NCBI RefSeq assembly: GCF_028476545.1
Contig: NW_026731915.1
Location: 272,001 to 336,000 of the forward strand
Length of the DNA stretch: 64,000 nucleotides
Direction: 5' to 3'
Source of the DNA: Physella acuta
Lineage: Eukaryota; Mollusca; Gastropoda; Physidae
Shown here: one piece after another, positions 33,001-43,419 of the stretch
How the letters are laid out: every line of letters starts with the position of its first letter
How positions within the stretch are numbered: the first letter of the stretch is position 1
Notes under the pieces: model-generated
The model's database searches: none
The model's input: only the letters and a program-made list of their open reading frames with translations
Told to the model about the DNA's origin: nothing
Made by a program: the position numbers and the translations under genes

Positions 33001-36000
33001 AGTATAGCGAATTCTTAGAAAATGTACTATAAATCCCTTTAATAAAGGTTGTAAACTTCACATACGCGTAAAACGTATCATCGATGTCCGTGATGAAAAA
33101 CGCCGATGATTGGTTGTTATTTTTAGGGCGTCCAACCGCTGACTTGCCCCCTCCGTCCAGCAGGTTATTTGCCGTACGGTTCGTATGTACTCCTGCAGAA
33201 GAAACAAAATCTTGTCCTCACAAATACTCGTAATGTTGACATATTGAAAACCAAGTTGACTTTAGTGACAAGATAAAATTAATTAGTGGTTGGCCTAATA
33301 GAGGGGTGCATACTGTATGGTCAGCACTATGTCCGGCCGCCTTACAGTACCACTACTAGAACGTCGTGCGGGTGCCGATCCGGGAACCAAACTCGATCGT
33401 CTGCTCTACTCGATCGTCTGCTCTACTCGATCGTCTGCTCTACTCGATCGTCTGCTCTACTCGATCGGCTGCTCTACTCGATCGGCTGCTCTACTCGATC
33501 GTCTGCTCTACTCGATCGTCTGCTCTACTCGATCGTCTGCTCTACTCGATCGTCTGCTCTACTCGATCGTCTGCTCTACTCGATCGTCTGCTCTGCTCGA
33601 TCGTCTGCTCTACTCGATCGTCTGCCCTACTCGATCGTCTGCTCTACTTGATCGTCTGCTCTACTCGATCGTCTGCTCTACTCGATTGTCTGCTCTACTA
33701 GATCGTCTGCTCTACTCGATCGTCTGCTCTACTCGATCGTCTGCTCTACTCGATCGTCTGCTCTACTCGATCGTCTGCTCTATTGGTTAACCTCGCCGTA
33801 CACTGTCTCGATGATGGTATAAATAAGACCCAGACTTTTTGTTTTGCTAAGTCATAAGAAAATGTCCAACCGTCTCTAAAAAACAAGACTTTGTTTTGCT
33901 AAGTCATAAGACAACTGGCACTAAAGAACTAGACTTTGTTTTGCTAAGTTGAAAGAAAATGTCCAACCGTCTCCAATAAAAACAAGACTTTTTGTTTAGC
34001 TAAGTTGAAAGAAAATGTCCAACCGTCTCCAAAAAACAAGACTTTGTTTAGCTAAGTCGTAAGAAAATGTCCAACCGTCTCCAAAAAACAAGAGTTCTGC
34101 TACAGCAGATGCCCACCGTACTTACCCTGATCACTGTCACACATCAGCATCTGGTCTATGAGAAAGACATCCTCGGTCGGGATCCTCCACGTCACTTCCT
34201 TCGTGTCATCGACCCCCTTCTCCTTACAATGCGGACACACTTTACATTCCTCTGTGTTGATCATATCCTCACTCAGCGATAAGCGACCAGCTATAACCTC
34301 CCCATACAAGCCTAGCTCAGCCAGATAGGCCCGTCTTCCCATACTTAACTTCTCTAGAATCTCTTTCTGGGTCCTAGTCGGTTTTGCCTGCATGTTTACC
34401 AGCGACTGTGCTGAGGCTCCTTTATAATCTCCAGAAATCATGGCCTGCTCTGAGTGTTCCACACGGTCTTCTTGGGCGTCCGGAGAGGTTATTTCCTTTA
34501 TAGTGCCATCACTCGAGACCTCAAACATGAGGGGAAGCTGCAGGTCCCTATCGAAGAAGAAGCTTTGGTCCCAGTCATCCCCTTCAAACGGTTGACATGG
34601 TGGTCTAGACTTAACGAACGCTGAGCGATCACCAGAGTGTTGTTGGGTGCCCAGATCAGGTTCTCCTTGCATCATCATACCTTCATGCCGAGAAAACTTA
34701 TCATTTCCTTCATTTATAAACGTAGCGGATTCCCCAAGTATCGCATCGTCCGATGATTTCAACTGAAGACAAATTTCCGAGAGTTCGAGCGGCCGTTTGT
34801 TTTTGTCACCTTTTAATTCAAACTTGTCTAAGGTTTCCTGACAGGCTGACAATTCCATTGGTTGGTTCCTGTCATGCGCGTCGCCACACCTCTCGGGTAC
34901 TGAACGCTGCTCATACGAGCCTCCATTAAACGATGCATGAATATCAATCTCAACATCCAAGCTTGGATTGGTTTCAAAACTCTCAGGCGCTTTGTGATCT
35001 TCAATGTTAGATTTTTCAAAACCTGTTGGATCAGTCTGGCAGCTGTGGTTGTCTGCAAGTCTTTTGACGTTGCGTGATGAAAATTTACGAGGATCTATGC
35101 TGTAGAACTCCATCCAAGAATCCACAGCTTGCTGAACCTCATCGCATCCACGTTTCAACCCTGTCTCGTCTGCCTTGCGTTTGAAAAAATGAATTCGATC
35201 ATACTCTTTATGCTCTAACTGGCTCAAAGAAATCTGCTCCAAAACTTTGCTTTTCAGCAACGATGCTTCGCGATCAGCTACCAACTTGGAGAGGCTCCTG
35301 ATTTCACTAGTCGACGCCATCGTCTCTACTCCACTCAACCCAACATCCAGAGCTAGACTATCAATCGTGTACTGCTTCGGTACATTCCGGACGTTGTAGA
35401 AAGTGATCCATTCCTTCGCGGCATCTGCTACCTCCTTGTTATGAATGGACTCTTCCACGCGGTGAGTCCCATTGAGAGGGGGTTTGTTTTGTTGCCTTTG
35501 TCTCCTGGGGTACCTGTCTGGCGTCAGGCTGCTGGGACCTGCGCTGTTGTTGGTGTCGACACCGCCTGTTTCACCTTCAACTGCCGAGGCTGGGTCACTG
35601 GTTTGGACACCAGGCGTCGTGTCTTGCAGAGTGATCTCTTCCCCCAGGTTGATGCTGCCGGGTGTTTGTTGAAGGCTTGTGTTGGGGCGACTCATACCCT
35701 CTGGCATTGCCGTGGAAGTAGACTCTGGAACGGTTTCTTCCAGAACTTCAGCCTCGCGAGCCTGCAGCACACCATAAACAAAAGCATGAGAAACATCTTT
35801 TAAAAATTCACCCACTTCTTCTCGCCGTATCGTGGTGCTCTCGAGATTAGTCCCAACTTTACCTGAAGCATCATCGTTCAGGATATTGATCTTCGGGTCA
35901 CTCTCTCGGTGAATGCTCTCGATGCTTTCATTACTCTGCTCGTGTGTTGGGATGGACGCTATCAAAGAACACTGGGAGCTGTCGTCTGCTAGCGCGTTCG

Positions 36001-39000
36001 TTGAGGAGACCAGCGTGCTCTCTGGTGACGTTTTCAAGTTCCCCACCTGGCTCAGCTCGTCTTCGTTGGCATCCCCGATGGTGAACAGCTTCGTCTCATG
36101 CTGGTACTCCTTCACTCGCCCAGCGTGTGGCTCGGTCGTGTCTACATGCTCAGCGTCGATCAGCAAAGAATCTGTCGGGTCAGTCCTCTCGTCTTTCAAC
36201 GACTCTTCAGATATGCTCATACAGGACTTGAGCGTGTACAAGGAATCGGTCCTTGGTTTGAAGCGCGGTAAAGGAATATCCGTGGGGTAATCTTCCGATA
36301 TCGACGAGTTCAAAGGAGAGCATTCGCTTGGGATCACAGTATCTACATCCAATTCCAGACTTTTATTACTTTCGTCAAGTTCCGCGATGCGTACAGACTT
36401 ACGGGACTCGCCTTTGCCACGCTCAAAAATCGATGACCTGCGCAGTTGATTTTTCCCCAAAGTTGATTCTGTTTCCGGTTTACTCCAGCTGTTTTCCAAC
36501 GACCCATTGCCTGCAACTGTGTTTTCCTCGAGCTGATTCAAGTTTTGTATTTCTACTCCACACATCGGGTCAACAATCTTGGCGTGTGGAAAAAACTGAA
36601 GCTCTTCTTTGTTCCACAGCAAGAATTGCTTGAGTTCACTGCTGTCAAGTTTCTCGACTTTCTCCATCTCTTCTACGTGTCCGCTACACTTCTCGCTCCT
36701 GTTTCTCGGAATCGACTGATACGAATAAAACTTTAAAGATTTTGGTGAAGATTTTGAAATTCCGGACTGCACGGCATCTTCCGCATGCGTTGACGAGAGA
36801 TCTGCAGTCTTGCACAAAGCCTGCGGCTCCAGGATCGGCACCACGCTTGGTGCCACGTTCCTGAGTTTCATGGCGTACGACTGAATGATGGGTTCCTCGT
36901 GTCTGAACAGGCTGATGGGGCTGCGAGGGATCAGGCTCTGGGATGAGAGTTTGCTGCCCAGTTCCCCACTGTGCGTGCTGGAGACGCGGCCGAACTCCGG
37001 TTCCATGTCAAACAGTCGAAAGATGTAGGGCCTTCTCATGCGGAGTTTTCTACAAACAAAATTTCGATATTTCATATCAGGAAAATGTGTACCATACAGA
37101 GTTTCTTCCAGGCATCTCTTCGGGGTCTACCACCCCCCCCCCGAACGAAAATGGAATTTATACAGAAAGTACATAGTTTTAACCGTGTCCACCCCTCCCC
37201 CCTCAGTAAATTTTACTCCGCCCCCCCCCCCCCCTCCCGGAGAAAAAAGTTTGAAAGAATCACTGGTACCATGTTAAGATTACAACAAACTAAATTTACT
37301 TTTCCTATTAAAAAACCCTACAAATTACTGTTTAAATTATTATCTACACACCTCTATACCTACAAAAGATATTTTTAAAACAACTACGACAAAGTTTATA
37401 AAATCCTTTTAAAAAATATTTTAACTGAAATTCAACATCTTTTTGATCGTCCTAAAAACTGCAAGTAATTCTGTTCCTAAAACGTGTCCAAAGAACTATT
37501 TGCACCTACCTGAACTATTTGTACCTACCTGAACTATTTGCACCCACCTGAACTATTTGCACCTACCTGAACTATTTGCACCTACCTGAACTATATGCAC
37601 CCACCTGAACTATTTGCACCCACCTGAACTATTTGCACCCACCTGAACTATTTGCACCCACCTGAACTCATGCACTAGTCTCAGCATGGAGAAGAGCAGC
37701 CAGCAAAGAACTATCTCATACACGTACGCCAATTTGCTGATGATGAGCAAACGGTCAGGCAGGAAGCAATACCGGAACTCAGACTTTCTAAAAATAGTCA
37801 TCATCTGGAGCAGAAAACACCAATATTAGTCCGTTCATTTCACAGAACTGTAGTTATATGAAACAGACCTACCGTGACTTCACTTTTTAATCAACATCTT
37901 TTGACTTTTTAAAAAACCCATCCACTAAACACGAGGCATATTAATATTGGTCAGGACAAAGCTGGTATTAACTCAGCCATTTAACACGAGCTATATTTAC
38001 ATTGGTCAGGACGAATATGGCCGAGCTATATTTACATTGGTCAGGGCGAATATGGACGAGGTATATTTACATTGGTCAGTCCAAAGATGGACGAGCTATA
38101 TTTTCATTGGTCAGGGCGAAGATGGACGAGGTATATTTACATTGGTCAGGACGAATATGGACGAGCTATATTTACATTGGTCAGGACGAAGTTTGACGAG
38201 CTATATTTACATTGGTCAGGACGAATATGGACGAGGTATATTTACATTGGTCAGGACGAATATGGACGAGGTATATTTACATTGGTCAGGACGAATATGG
38301 ACGAGCCATATTTACATTGGTCAGGACGAATATGGACGAGCCATATTTACATTGGTCAGGACGAATATGGACGAGCTATATTTACATTGGTCAGGACGAA
38401 TATGGACGAGCCATATTTACATTGGTCAGGACGAATAAGGACGAGGTATATTTACATTGGTCAGGACGAGCCATATTTACACTGGTCAGGACGAATATGG
38501 ACGAGCTATATTTACATTGGTCAGGACGAAGCTCGTGACGAAGCTGATGGCCCATGTGATGGCCAGCTTGAGCGCTTCGGCCTGGCACTGCTGTGACCTC
38601 TGGCCATACTTGAGTCTTCTCTGGATGGCCTCCCGTCTGTCGCTGCACATAAGGTGGCCAATTAGGAGCTGCTCGAGGGGGATGGCGTTGATGACCACTG
38701 CAAACATCTGCATCGGACAAGTGTTTAATTAGTGACGTCTTATTTAAGGGTTGTCTATGAATACTAAAAACATTTGATTTTGATTAATGTTTGTAAAATT
38801 GGCTTGTCATTTAAAAACACTGTGGTCTTGACTATCAATGTATGTGATCTGGATCGATGGGGCGTCGTGGCCTAGCGGTAGAGTGCTAGAATGCTTATCC
38901 AAAAGTCTCGAGTTCGAATCCGGGTACAAGTCAGTAGAACGTCCCTGAGTCCACCCAGTTCTAATGGGTACCCAACTCACGTTAGAGAAAGTAAAGGCGG

Positions 39001-39941
39001 TTGATCACACAATCCATTTAAATGCCGAGGTCACGGAATCATGTGAACTATGACCTTATCTTCATGGACTGTTAGGTTCAAAAAGGGAACTTAACTATTG
39101 TTCGCATTGTATATTTCATGTCACTACATATGCCGAGTTTACAGAAACAGGTGAACTTCTATCTTCACTTCATGGACCGTCAGGTTAGAAAACAACTTTA
39201 CTATTGTTCAAAGTGCGTGTTTCACGTCAGTACTGAAATGTGTATAGCTATACTCACGTGACACAAAATACTTCCACCAATCAAAACGTTCACATTTGTA
39301 AACAGGATGAGTATTTCTAAGATGATAAACACGCCTGGGAAAATTCAATGCAATTAGTATAGATTTCAAATTTTTTTATATATATAAATAACGTCATATT
39401 TAACACTTCAAACTGTAACAAAGTGGTAATAAAGTGGGGTTTCTTTTTTTTTGCTTATGGTAATTTTTTTTAAAAGCAAAAGCCATAATGCAGTTAAGGA
39501 AAAATAGCCTACTGTTTTTTTATATATTTTTTTAATTAAAGTAATCGTATAATGCCTAGCATCAGTGGCGTAGCAAGGTCGGGTGTCACCCGGTGCAGCA
39601 CCAAATGGTGTCACCCCCCAGAGGCGTAGAGACTCTTCCCGGGGACAAACTTTCAATTTTCGATTTGCACCCCCTTTCGAACTTTCGATTTGCACCTCCC
39701 CTCAAACGTTCGATTTGCACCCCCCCCCCTCAAATTTTTCTCTATATATTTTACCATTTTTTGCCTTGGTGTCACACCCCTAAATGGTGTCACCCGGTGC
39801 GGTGCGCACCCCCGCCCCCCCCCCTCGCTACGCCTCTGCCTAGGATTGCGAATTCTTTGCTCATGTGGATAGAGTGGCATCTCTGAAGTTTTGACTTAGG
39901 TCTAATCTTGTACAGAAAGTAGCAGGACTGTCGTATGGGAA

Positions 39942-39980
<39 letters not shown>

Positions 39981-40760
39981 TTTTTTTTTTGGGGGGGGGG
40001 GGGGGCATTAATTTGGATCAATATGTGTTTGGAAAGTTGTCAATCTGCACATACAAGTATAATAAGCTCTCATTTTTTAACCTGAAAAAGAAAACCCATT
40101 GTATTGTCAATATTATTCTTTGTCTTGCCCCCCTCCCTCAGTGGGAGTTGTCAATCTATACTTAAAATTGTAATTATCTCTAATTAGTTACTAACTGTAA
40201 TGGACCGTTACTATGGTTTCGTCAGTATATTTTGTACAATTCTCGTCTTGGTGTCATCCCAACCCCCCACCTATTTTTTAAAATGGTGTCTCACGGTGTA
40301 GACCTGCACAGTGGCGTCACTAGGTGGGGTGTCACCCGGAATGGTAACTGGGGACGTCATCCCACCCTCCTCCAAAAATGTTGCATTTTGGTTCAGCGTC
40401 AACGGCCCCTCTCCCCTTAATATTTTGTTATTTTTAATTTCCCGGTGTCACCGCCTAAATTTTGGCACCCCGTGAGGATCGACCTCCCCCCCCCCCCCTC
40501 TACCGCTACTGGGCATACGAAATAAAATACTCACTGATTATTATATCGGCGACTGACAGATTCATAACAAACAAATTAAACATGACCTGAAGTCTACGAT
40601 CTCGAAGGTAGGAGAACAGAACGAGGCTGTTGCCCGCAATACTGAGCAACACTATTGATAACATCACGTACACGGCAGTAAAATGCGGACCAATTTCTAT
40701 TGTTACAATGGAATCGTTTTGTTTCCCGTCCGTATCGTTTTCATACATATTCTCATCCAT
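29898..40760 (-). CDS. Class A (rhodopsin-like) GPCR with giant third intracellular loop
   Basis: Eight exons join with agreeing phases to 4026 bases, 1341 residues. A short N-terminus has NDT and NDS glycosylation sequons. TM1 has GNSLVLF, TM2 NLSVAD. TM3 ends in DRR (residues about 124-126) instead of DRY. TM5 is in exon 4. TM6 reads FTCWFP, the class A CWxP motif. TM7 has QPFIY in place of NPxxY, followed by YRKNF and a Cys cluster (CCC) just before the stop, a possible palmitoylation site. Between TM5 and TM6 lie about 1050 residues rich in Ser, Glu, Asp and Thr, far longer than usual. I cannot assign a ligand. Arrays copy the donors of exons 3 and 4. An in-frame ATG at 40775 would add five residues. 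A retained intron would disrupt the TM order, so the model rests on exon phases and motifs. Confidence 0.88.
30166..30352. repeat. About 42-bp tandem repeat in GPCR intron 7
   Basis: Four to five units with the core GAAAATAACCGGCCAATGA between GPCR exons 7 and 8. Confidence 0.85.
30449..30584 (-). CDS. GPCR exon 7: end of ICL3 and TM6
   Basis: Encodes NKVCTPRRCLTHMWKKC, FETVMTRDPELSILLCFLFI, LFVQ. The acceptor is CTCTAG preceded by a long poly-C tract; the donor is CAG|GTAAAC, phase 0. Confidence 0.85.
30640..32113. repeat. 17-bp minisatellite, about 86 units
   Basis: Period 17 bp, consensus GTCATGAGTGGGATAAT, with two main variants (CTTATGAG and GAGTTGG) mixed in blocks. It fills much of GPCR intron 6. 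Confidence 0.97.
32175..32300. mobile_element. MITE-like family B copy
   Basis: TTTCTTTCAGACATTTCTCC at the left and GAGGTGCATGAAAGAAACAC at the right are inverted repeats around G- and C-rich tracts, as in other family B copies. Confidence 0.6.
32579..32881. mobile_element. hAT-like MITE, family A, intact ends
   Basis: TIRs CAGTAGCGTAGCGAGG and CGCTACGCCACTG, flanked on both sides by AACTGGAC, a perfect 8-bp target duplication. The interior is G-rich with two copies of GGAAATCGAAAGTTTGA. Confidence 0.92.
33066..33192 (-). CDS. GPCR exon 6: end of ICL3
   Basis: Inferred from phase: exon 5 ends phase 1 and the TM6 exon needs phase 2. This 127-base open segment supplies exactly that, with acceptor TTCTTCTGCAG and donor ACGC|GTATGT. 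It encodes GVHTNRTANNLLDGGGKS, AVGRPKNNNQSSAFF and DIDDTFY. Confidence 0.7.
33298..33352 (-). mobile_element. SINE fragment
   Basis: Short match to the SINE body (GGTCAGCACTATGTCCGGCC), truncated by the adjacent satellite. Confidence 0.55.
33391..33785. repeat. 17-bp CGATCG minisatellite, about 23 units
   Basis: Period 17 bp, consensus CTCTACTCGATCGTCTG. Each unit has two CpGs in a CGATCG palindrome. Units are very uniform. All three plus-strand frames are open, an artefact of a stop-free unit not divisible by three. Confidence 0.97.
33835..34095. repeat. About 50-bp tandem repeat near GPCR exon 5 donor
   Basis: Five units with core TTTGTTTTGCTAAGTCATAA and GAAAATGTCCAACCGTCTCC end 30 bases from the exon 5 donor. 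Confidence 0.88.
34126..37049 (-). CDS. GPCR exon 5: giant ICL3 exon
   Basis: A 2924-base exon, open throughout, begins KLRMRRPYIFRLFDMEPEFG and ends QMLMCDSDQ. It is hydrophilic, with no membrane segment and no domain I can name. A CPHCKEKG motif near the end could be a metal-binding knuckle but is single. The acceptor is TTTGTAG; the donor is CAGG|GTAAGT, phase 1. More GC-rich and less repetitive than its flanks, as expected of constrained coding DNA. Confidence 0.9.
37097..37265. mobile_element. hAT-like MITE, family B, with target duplication
   Basis: Ends CAGAGTTTCTTCCAGG and GAAAGAATCACTG are imperfect inverted repeats. The flanks GTACCATA and GTACCATG match at seven of eight bases. 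It lies in GPCR intron 4, 47 bases upstream of exon 5. Confidence 0.82.
37498..37670. repeat. 19-bp minisatellite copying GPCR exon 4 donor
   Basis: Nine units of 19 bp. On the minus strand each reads TTCAGGTGGGTGCAAATAG or the GTAGGT variant, so each carries the exon's last bases TTCAG and a good donor. The first unit is the real exon 4 boundary. Confidence 0.95.
37662..37804 (-). CDS. GPCR exon 4: ECL2 and TM5
   Basis: Encodes MMTIFRKSEFRYCFLPDRLL (with the ECL2 Cys that would pair with the TM3 Cys) and TM5 ISKLAYVYEIVLCWLLFSML. The acceptor is CTGCTCCAG. The donor is TTCAG|GTGGGT, phase 2, the first unit of a nine-unit 19-bp array. Confidence 0.87.
37935..38535. repeat. 35-bp minisatellite copying GPCR exon 3 donor
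   Basis: About 17 units of 35 bp. On minus each reads TTCGTCCTGACCAAT, then GTAAATATAG, so each repeats the last roughly 15 exon bases and the GTAAAT donor. The right-most unit overlaps the end of exon 3. Confidence 0.92.
38516..38707 (-). CDS. GPCR exon 3: TM3, ICL2 and TM4
   Basis: Encodes MFAVVINAIPLEQLLIGHLM, CSDRREAIQRRLKYGQR and ALKLAITWAISFVTSFVLTN. The acceptor is CGATGCAG. The donor chosen is CCAAT|GTAAAT, phase 0, which sits in the first unit of a 35-bp minisatellite. The exact 3' end is therefore less certain than the rest. Confidence 0.8.
38857..39100 (+). mobile_element. tRNA-derived SINE, near full length, plus strand
   Basis: Begins with a tRNA-like head (GTGGCCTAGCGGTAGAGTGC, then GAGTTCGAATCCGGG), then the body ACTCACGTTAGAGAAAGTAA and tail. 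This is the clearest pol III promoter pair in the window. It is not called as a tRNA because the 3' half of a cloverleaf is absent. Confidence 0.88.
39120..39205 (+). mobile_element. SINE tail fragment
   Basis: ATGCCGAG, then AGAAACAGGTGAACTT and ATGGACCGTCAGGTTAGAAA repeat the tail of the SINE immediately upstream. Confidence 0.6.
39258..39334 (-). CDS. GPCR exon 2: rest of TM2 to TM3 cysteine
   Basis: A 77-base exon, too short for an unaided ORF scan. It encodes SVFIILEILILFTNVN, VLIGGSILCH, with the TM3 Cys. The acceptor is TTCCCAG; the donor is CAC|GTGAGT, phase 0. Confidence 0.88.
39563..39838. mobile_element. hAT-like MITE, family A
   Basis: TIRs CAGTGGCGTAGCAAGG and CTCGCTACGCCTCTG. 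The flanks CCTAGCAT and CCTAGGAT differ at one of eight bases. The interior has GGTGTCACCCGGTGC at both ends and C-rich tracts. Confidence 0.88.
40309..40513. mobile_element. Divergent family A MITE
   Basis: CAGTGGCGTCACTAGG at the left and CTCTACCGCTACTG at the right, with GGTGTCACCCGG inside. No clear target duplication remains. Confidence 0.55.
40535..40760 (-). CDS. GPCR exon 1: N-terminus, TM1, start of TM2
   Basis: Encodes MDENMYENDTDGKQNDS, then TM1 (VYVMLSIVLLSIAGNSLVLF) and NLFVMNLSVADIII. The donor is ATCA|GTGAGT, phase 1. An alternative ATG is at 40775. Confidence 0.9.
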
Positions 40761-41483
40761 TTTATAGCAAAACAATACCTATGGCTAATGATAATGTTAT
40801 CTACACTGTTTCTTATTTGTAATTAGGCACCCTATTATCAAGCCAAATTTGTATAGCAATTGTTTCTCATTTATATTGGCAGCAATTCATGTTAAGCGAA
40901 CATGCATTGAATGTTATTTTCAGCTAACATTTTAAATACCACATCTTAATTAAAATATGAACAGTTTATAAACACTCAATATGTCCAAATATGCGGATAA
41001 CTAATGTAATAATAGTGCTGTATGGTGCACCATGGATTTAAGTTTCCCATTGATGCGCACATACGTAGCAACCCAATACAAGCGTTGCTAAACACTTTGT
41101 TATTTTCTGTTTTGTTTATTTTAACATTTTCAAGAAGATGGATTTCTACTTATAGTAAAAAAGCAGTTTCATTAATTTATAGATGGAGTTGTTTTTTTTT
41201 TTAATAATTAGGCCTGGTTCGTGAATTTATTTTGAAAAAAAATCTTTAGTATTGGGAAATTATATTTTTATATAGTTGATAACTTTAACTCCTGCAAAAG
41301 AAGATTAGTTAGCGGATCTCTTAATTTTCTGTGTAGCAGTAGTTATTAGTAAATTATGTCTGAATAAAAATACTAAAATGAACCACGCATAGAAATGAGA
41401 ATATCAATACAAATCGTACACACTGGACACTAGAATAAAGTAATAAAAAACCTATCTAATGTTATTCTAACTGTTTTAATCAG
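40761..41483. promoter_or_regulatory. Head-to-head intergenic gap between GPCR and glycosidase genes
   Basis: About 720 bp, AT-rich, between the divergent start codons, so it should hold promoter elements for the GPCR and perhaps for the glycosidase. No CpG island and no TATA box I would defend. TTCTAACTGTTTTAATCAG directly before the glycosidase ATG looks like a splice acceptor, implying a non-coding first exon upstream. Confidence 0.5.
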
Positions 41484-43419
41484 ATGACTAAAAATCTAGA
41501 AAATCTAGACCTAGAACCGCTCCTCGAAGGAAGTCCAAAACAAATGGCCATGCCAAAGCGCAAAATAACCAAAGTCCTGAAAATCGGGGCTATTGTTGCT
41601 GTCATTTCTATAATTTTGATTATTCTTGCTGCTCTGTCCCTCTCATCAAGAAAAAGTTCTTTACCAAATGCACCGAACATTGCATTGTCTTTACAAACAG
41701 GAAATGTTGCATTTGATGAATTCTCAAACAGTTTAGTTTTTTCTGATAGTGAATCAAGTGAACGTTACCTTACCATTTCCCTGCCTCACAAGCTCAAGAA
41801 TTTTTCGCGGTCAAAAAAATTATGTAAAGATTTTTACTCTGATTTCAATTTTGAGCCAAAAGACAAAAGGACAGATGCAGGAGAGAGTATTATTGAAAAT
41901 ATTCCACAGCTCTGCTTAGCTTTTGAAGATGGCTTATATGCAGCAGTTTACCAGGATAATCTTGAAGGAGCTCATTGCCATAATGTTCACTGGGTATCAA
42001 GGAACTTGACCACAGAGGTTACCAACTGCGTCAACTTCGGAGTTGATAACTGGTATGGTGGAGGCAGTTTATCTGTTCAGCGATGGCCATTAAACAGAGT
42101 TGATGTGCATATGCAGCCATATATTACTCAGAAAATGTACCCATCAAATGAGAATGCTGATGTTTATTTTGATTCTTTTATTGAGCCCTATTTTATAAGC
42201 TCTAGTGGGACTGTCGTTATGGTTGATTCCTACTTACCGTTATTTGTTTCTATAAACCACAATGTGGATAAGAAATTGTGTTTCACTTCTGCTTATAAAC
42301 CACCTTACTCTCGTCCAGTGCAAACTAAAGCTATCAGTAAAACTCTTCTTAGCTACCAAGTATGTAAAGACAGAACGGCTAAGACATTGCATTGGCATTT
42401 ATTAGAAAACAAAGCTTTATCCCACTCTACAGTGTCACCACCAGTGGAGCTGTTTCATAAACCAGTATGGAGTACCAGAGGCTTAAATGTCAAGAGCATT
42501 AACCAGTCTATAGTGTTGTCACTTGTGGGAAATATAAAACAAAACAAGTTACCTTACAGTCAACTTTTCATTGATGGCAACTATTCCAAATCTAGGGGCA
42601 ATTTCTATTTTAATGACAACCGTTTTCCACATTCACAGCAAATTATTATGGAGCTGGAACATGAGCTCAACCCGTCGTTTGAAAATTTTCATGTTGGCAC
42701 TGAAGTTTTTCCTTACATTCCGACAACTCCAGAATTGGAAAAGTTTTCAAAGAAAAATAAACTGTATTCATATTTAGATAGAAATACATCTTATCTAGAT
42801 GTAGAAAATAAAGAGGCTGTAGCCTGGTATACTTCTCATTTGAAAGATATTTCAAAAGAATTGACAATCACAGGCTTTAGATTTTCAGGTGGGCAAGGTA
42901 TAGACACCAACTTATGGAGAAATATGGAAGACACTGACACACAACAGCCCTTACAAAATATACATCCCAATTTGTATACTCAACGTTACGCTGAAATAGC
43001 CAGTGACTTTGGTGACCGCTGCTTCCTAGGTAGTGGCTACAAAAGCCAGGAAGAAACAAGAGTAGCAGATGCTGGGCCTATGCTGGCATCCTGGGATCAT
43101 GGCAAGGGTATAAAAAGTTTAATCCCCACTGTCCTGACCTACGGCCTCATGGGATACCCCTTTGTAAACTTAGGCCCTGTGGGGGGTGTCACCATCAACA
43201 GTGAGCAGTCCTCAACAAATGACTTTGCACCTCCAGAGAAAGAGCTTTTCATTCGGTGGCTTCAGCTTGCTATTTTTCTGCCTGTGGTTGAGTTTTCCAC
43301 AGGGCCTTGGGTCTATGGCGAGGAGGTTGTGAATTATACAAGGAAACTTTTGGAATACAGGCGTAAGGTGTTGTGGCCTAAATATATGTCTAGTGCTGTA
43401 CAAGAAGCGGTGCAAGTTG
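41484..43419 (+). CDS. MYORG: MYORG-like exon 1 (coding)
   Basis: Holds the tail, membrane anchor and most of the GH31 domain in one 1936-base coding exon, phase 1 at its end. The ATG follows an acceptor-like sequence directly; it is the first ATG of a long open frame with MTKNLENLDLEPLLEG. Confidence 0.93.

Noticed and set aside
33286-33790. Overlapping open frames in three plus-strand frames
   Set aside because: They come from a stop-free 17-bp unit; no codon bias or homology.
35441-36633. Plus-strand open frames opposite the GPCR giant exon
   Set aside because: Shadows of the long minus-strand exon, which has motif and phase support.
37947-38596. Open frames of Tyr/Ile/Trp-rich repeats on the plus strand
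   Set aside because: Produced by the 35-bp array being stop-free in all plus frames.
38857-38940. A tRNA gene
   Set aside because: A- and B-box-like sequences are present but no acceptor-stem closure, and the same head is attached to the SINE body in other copies.
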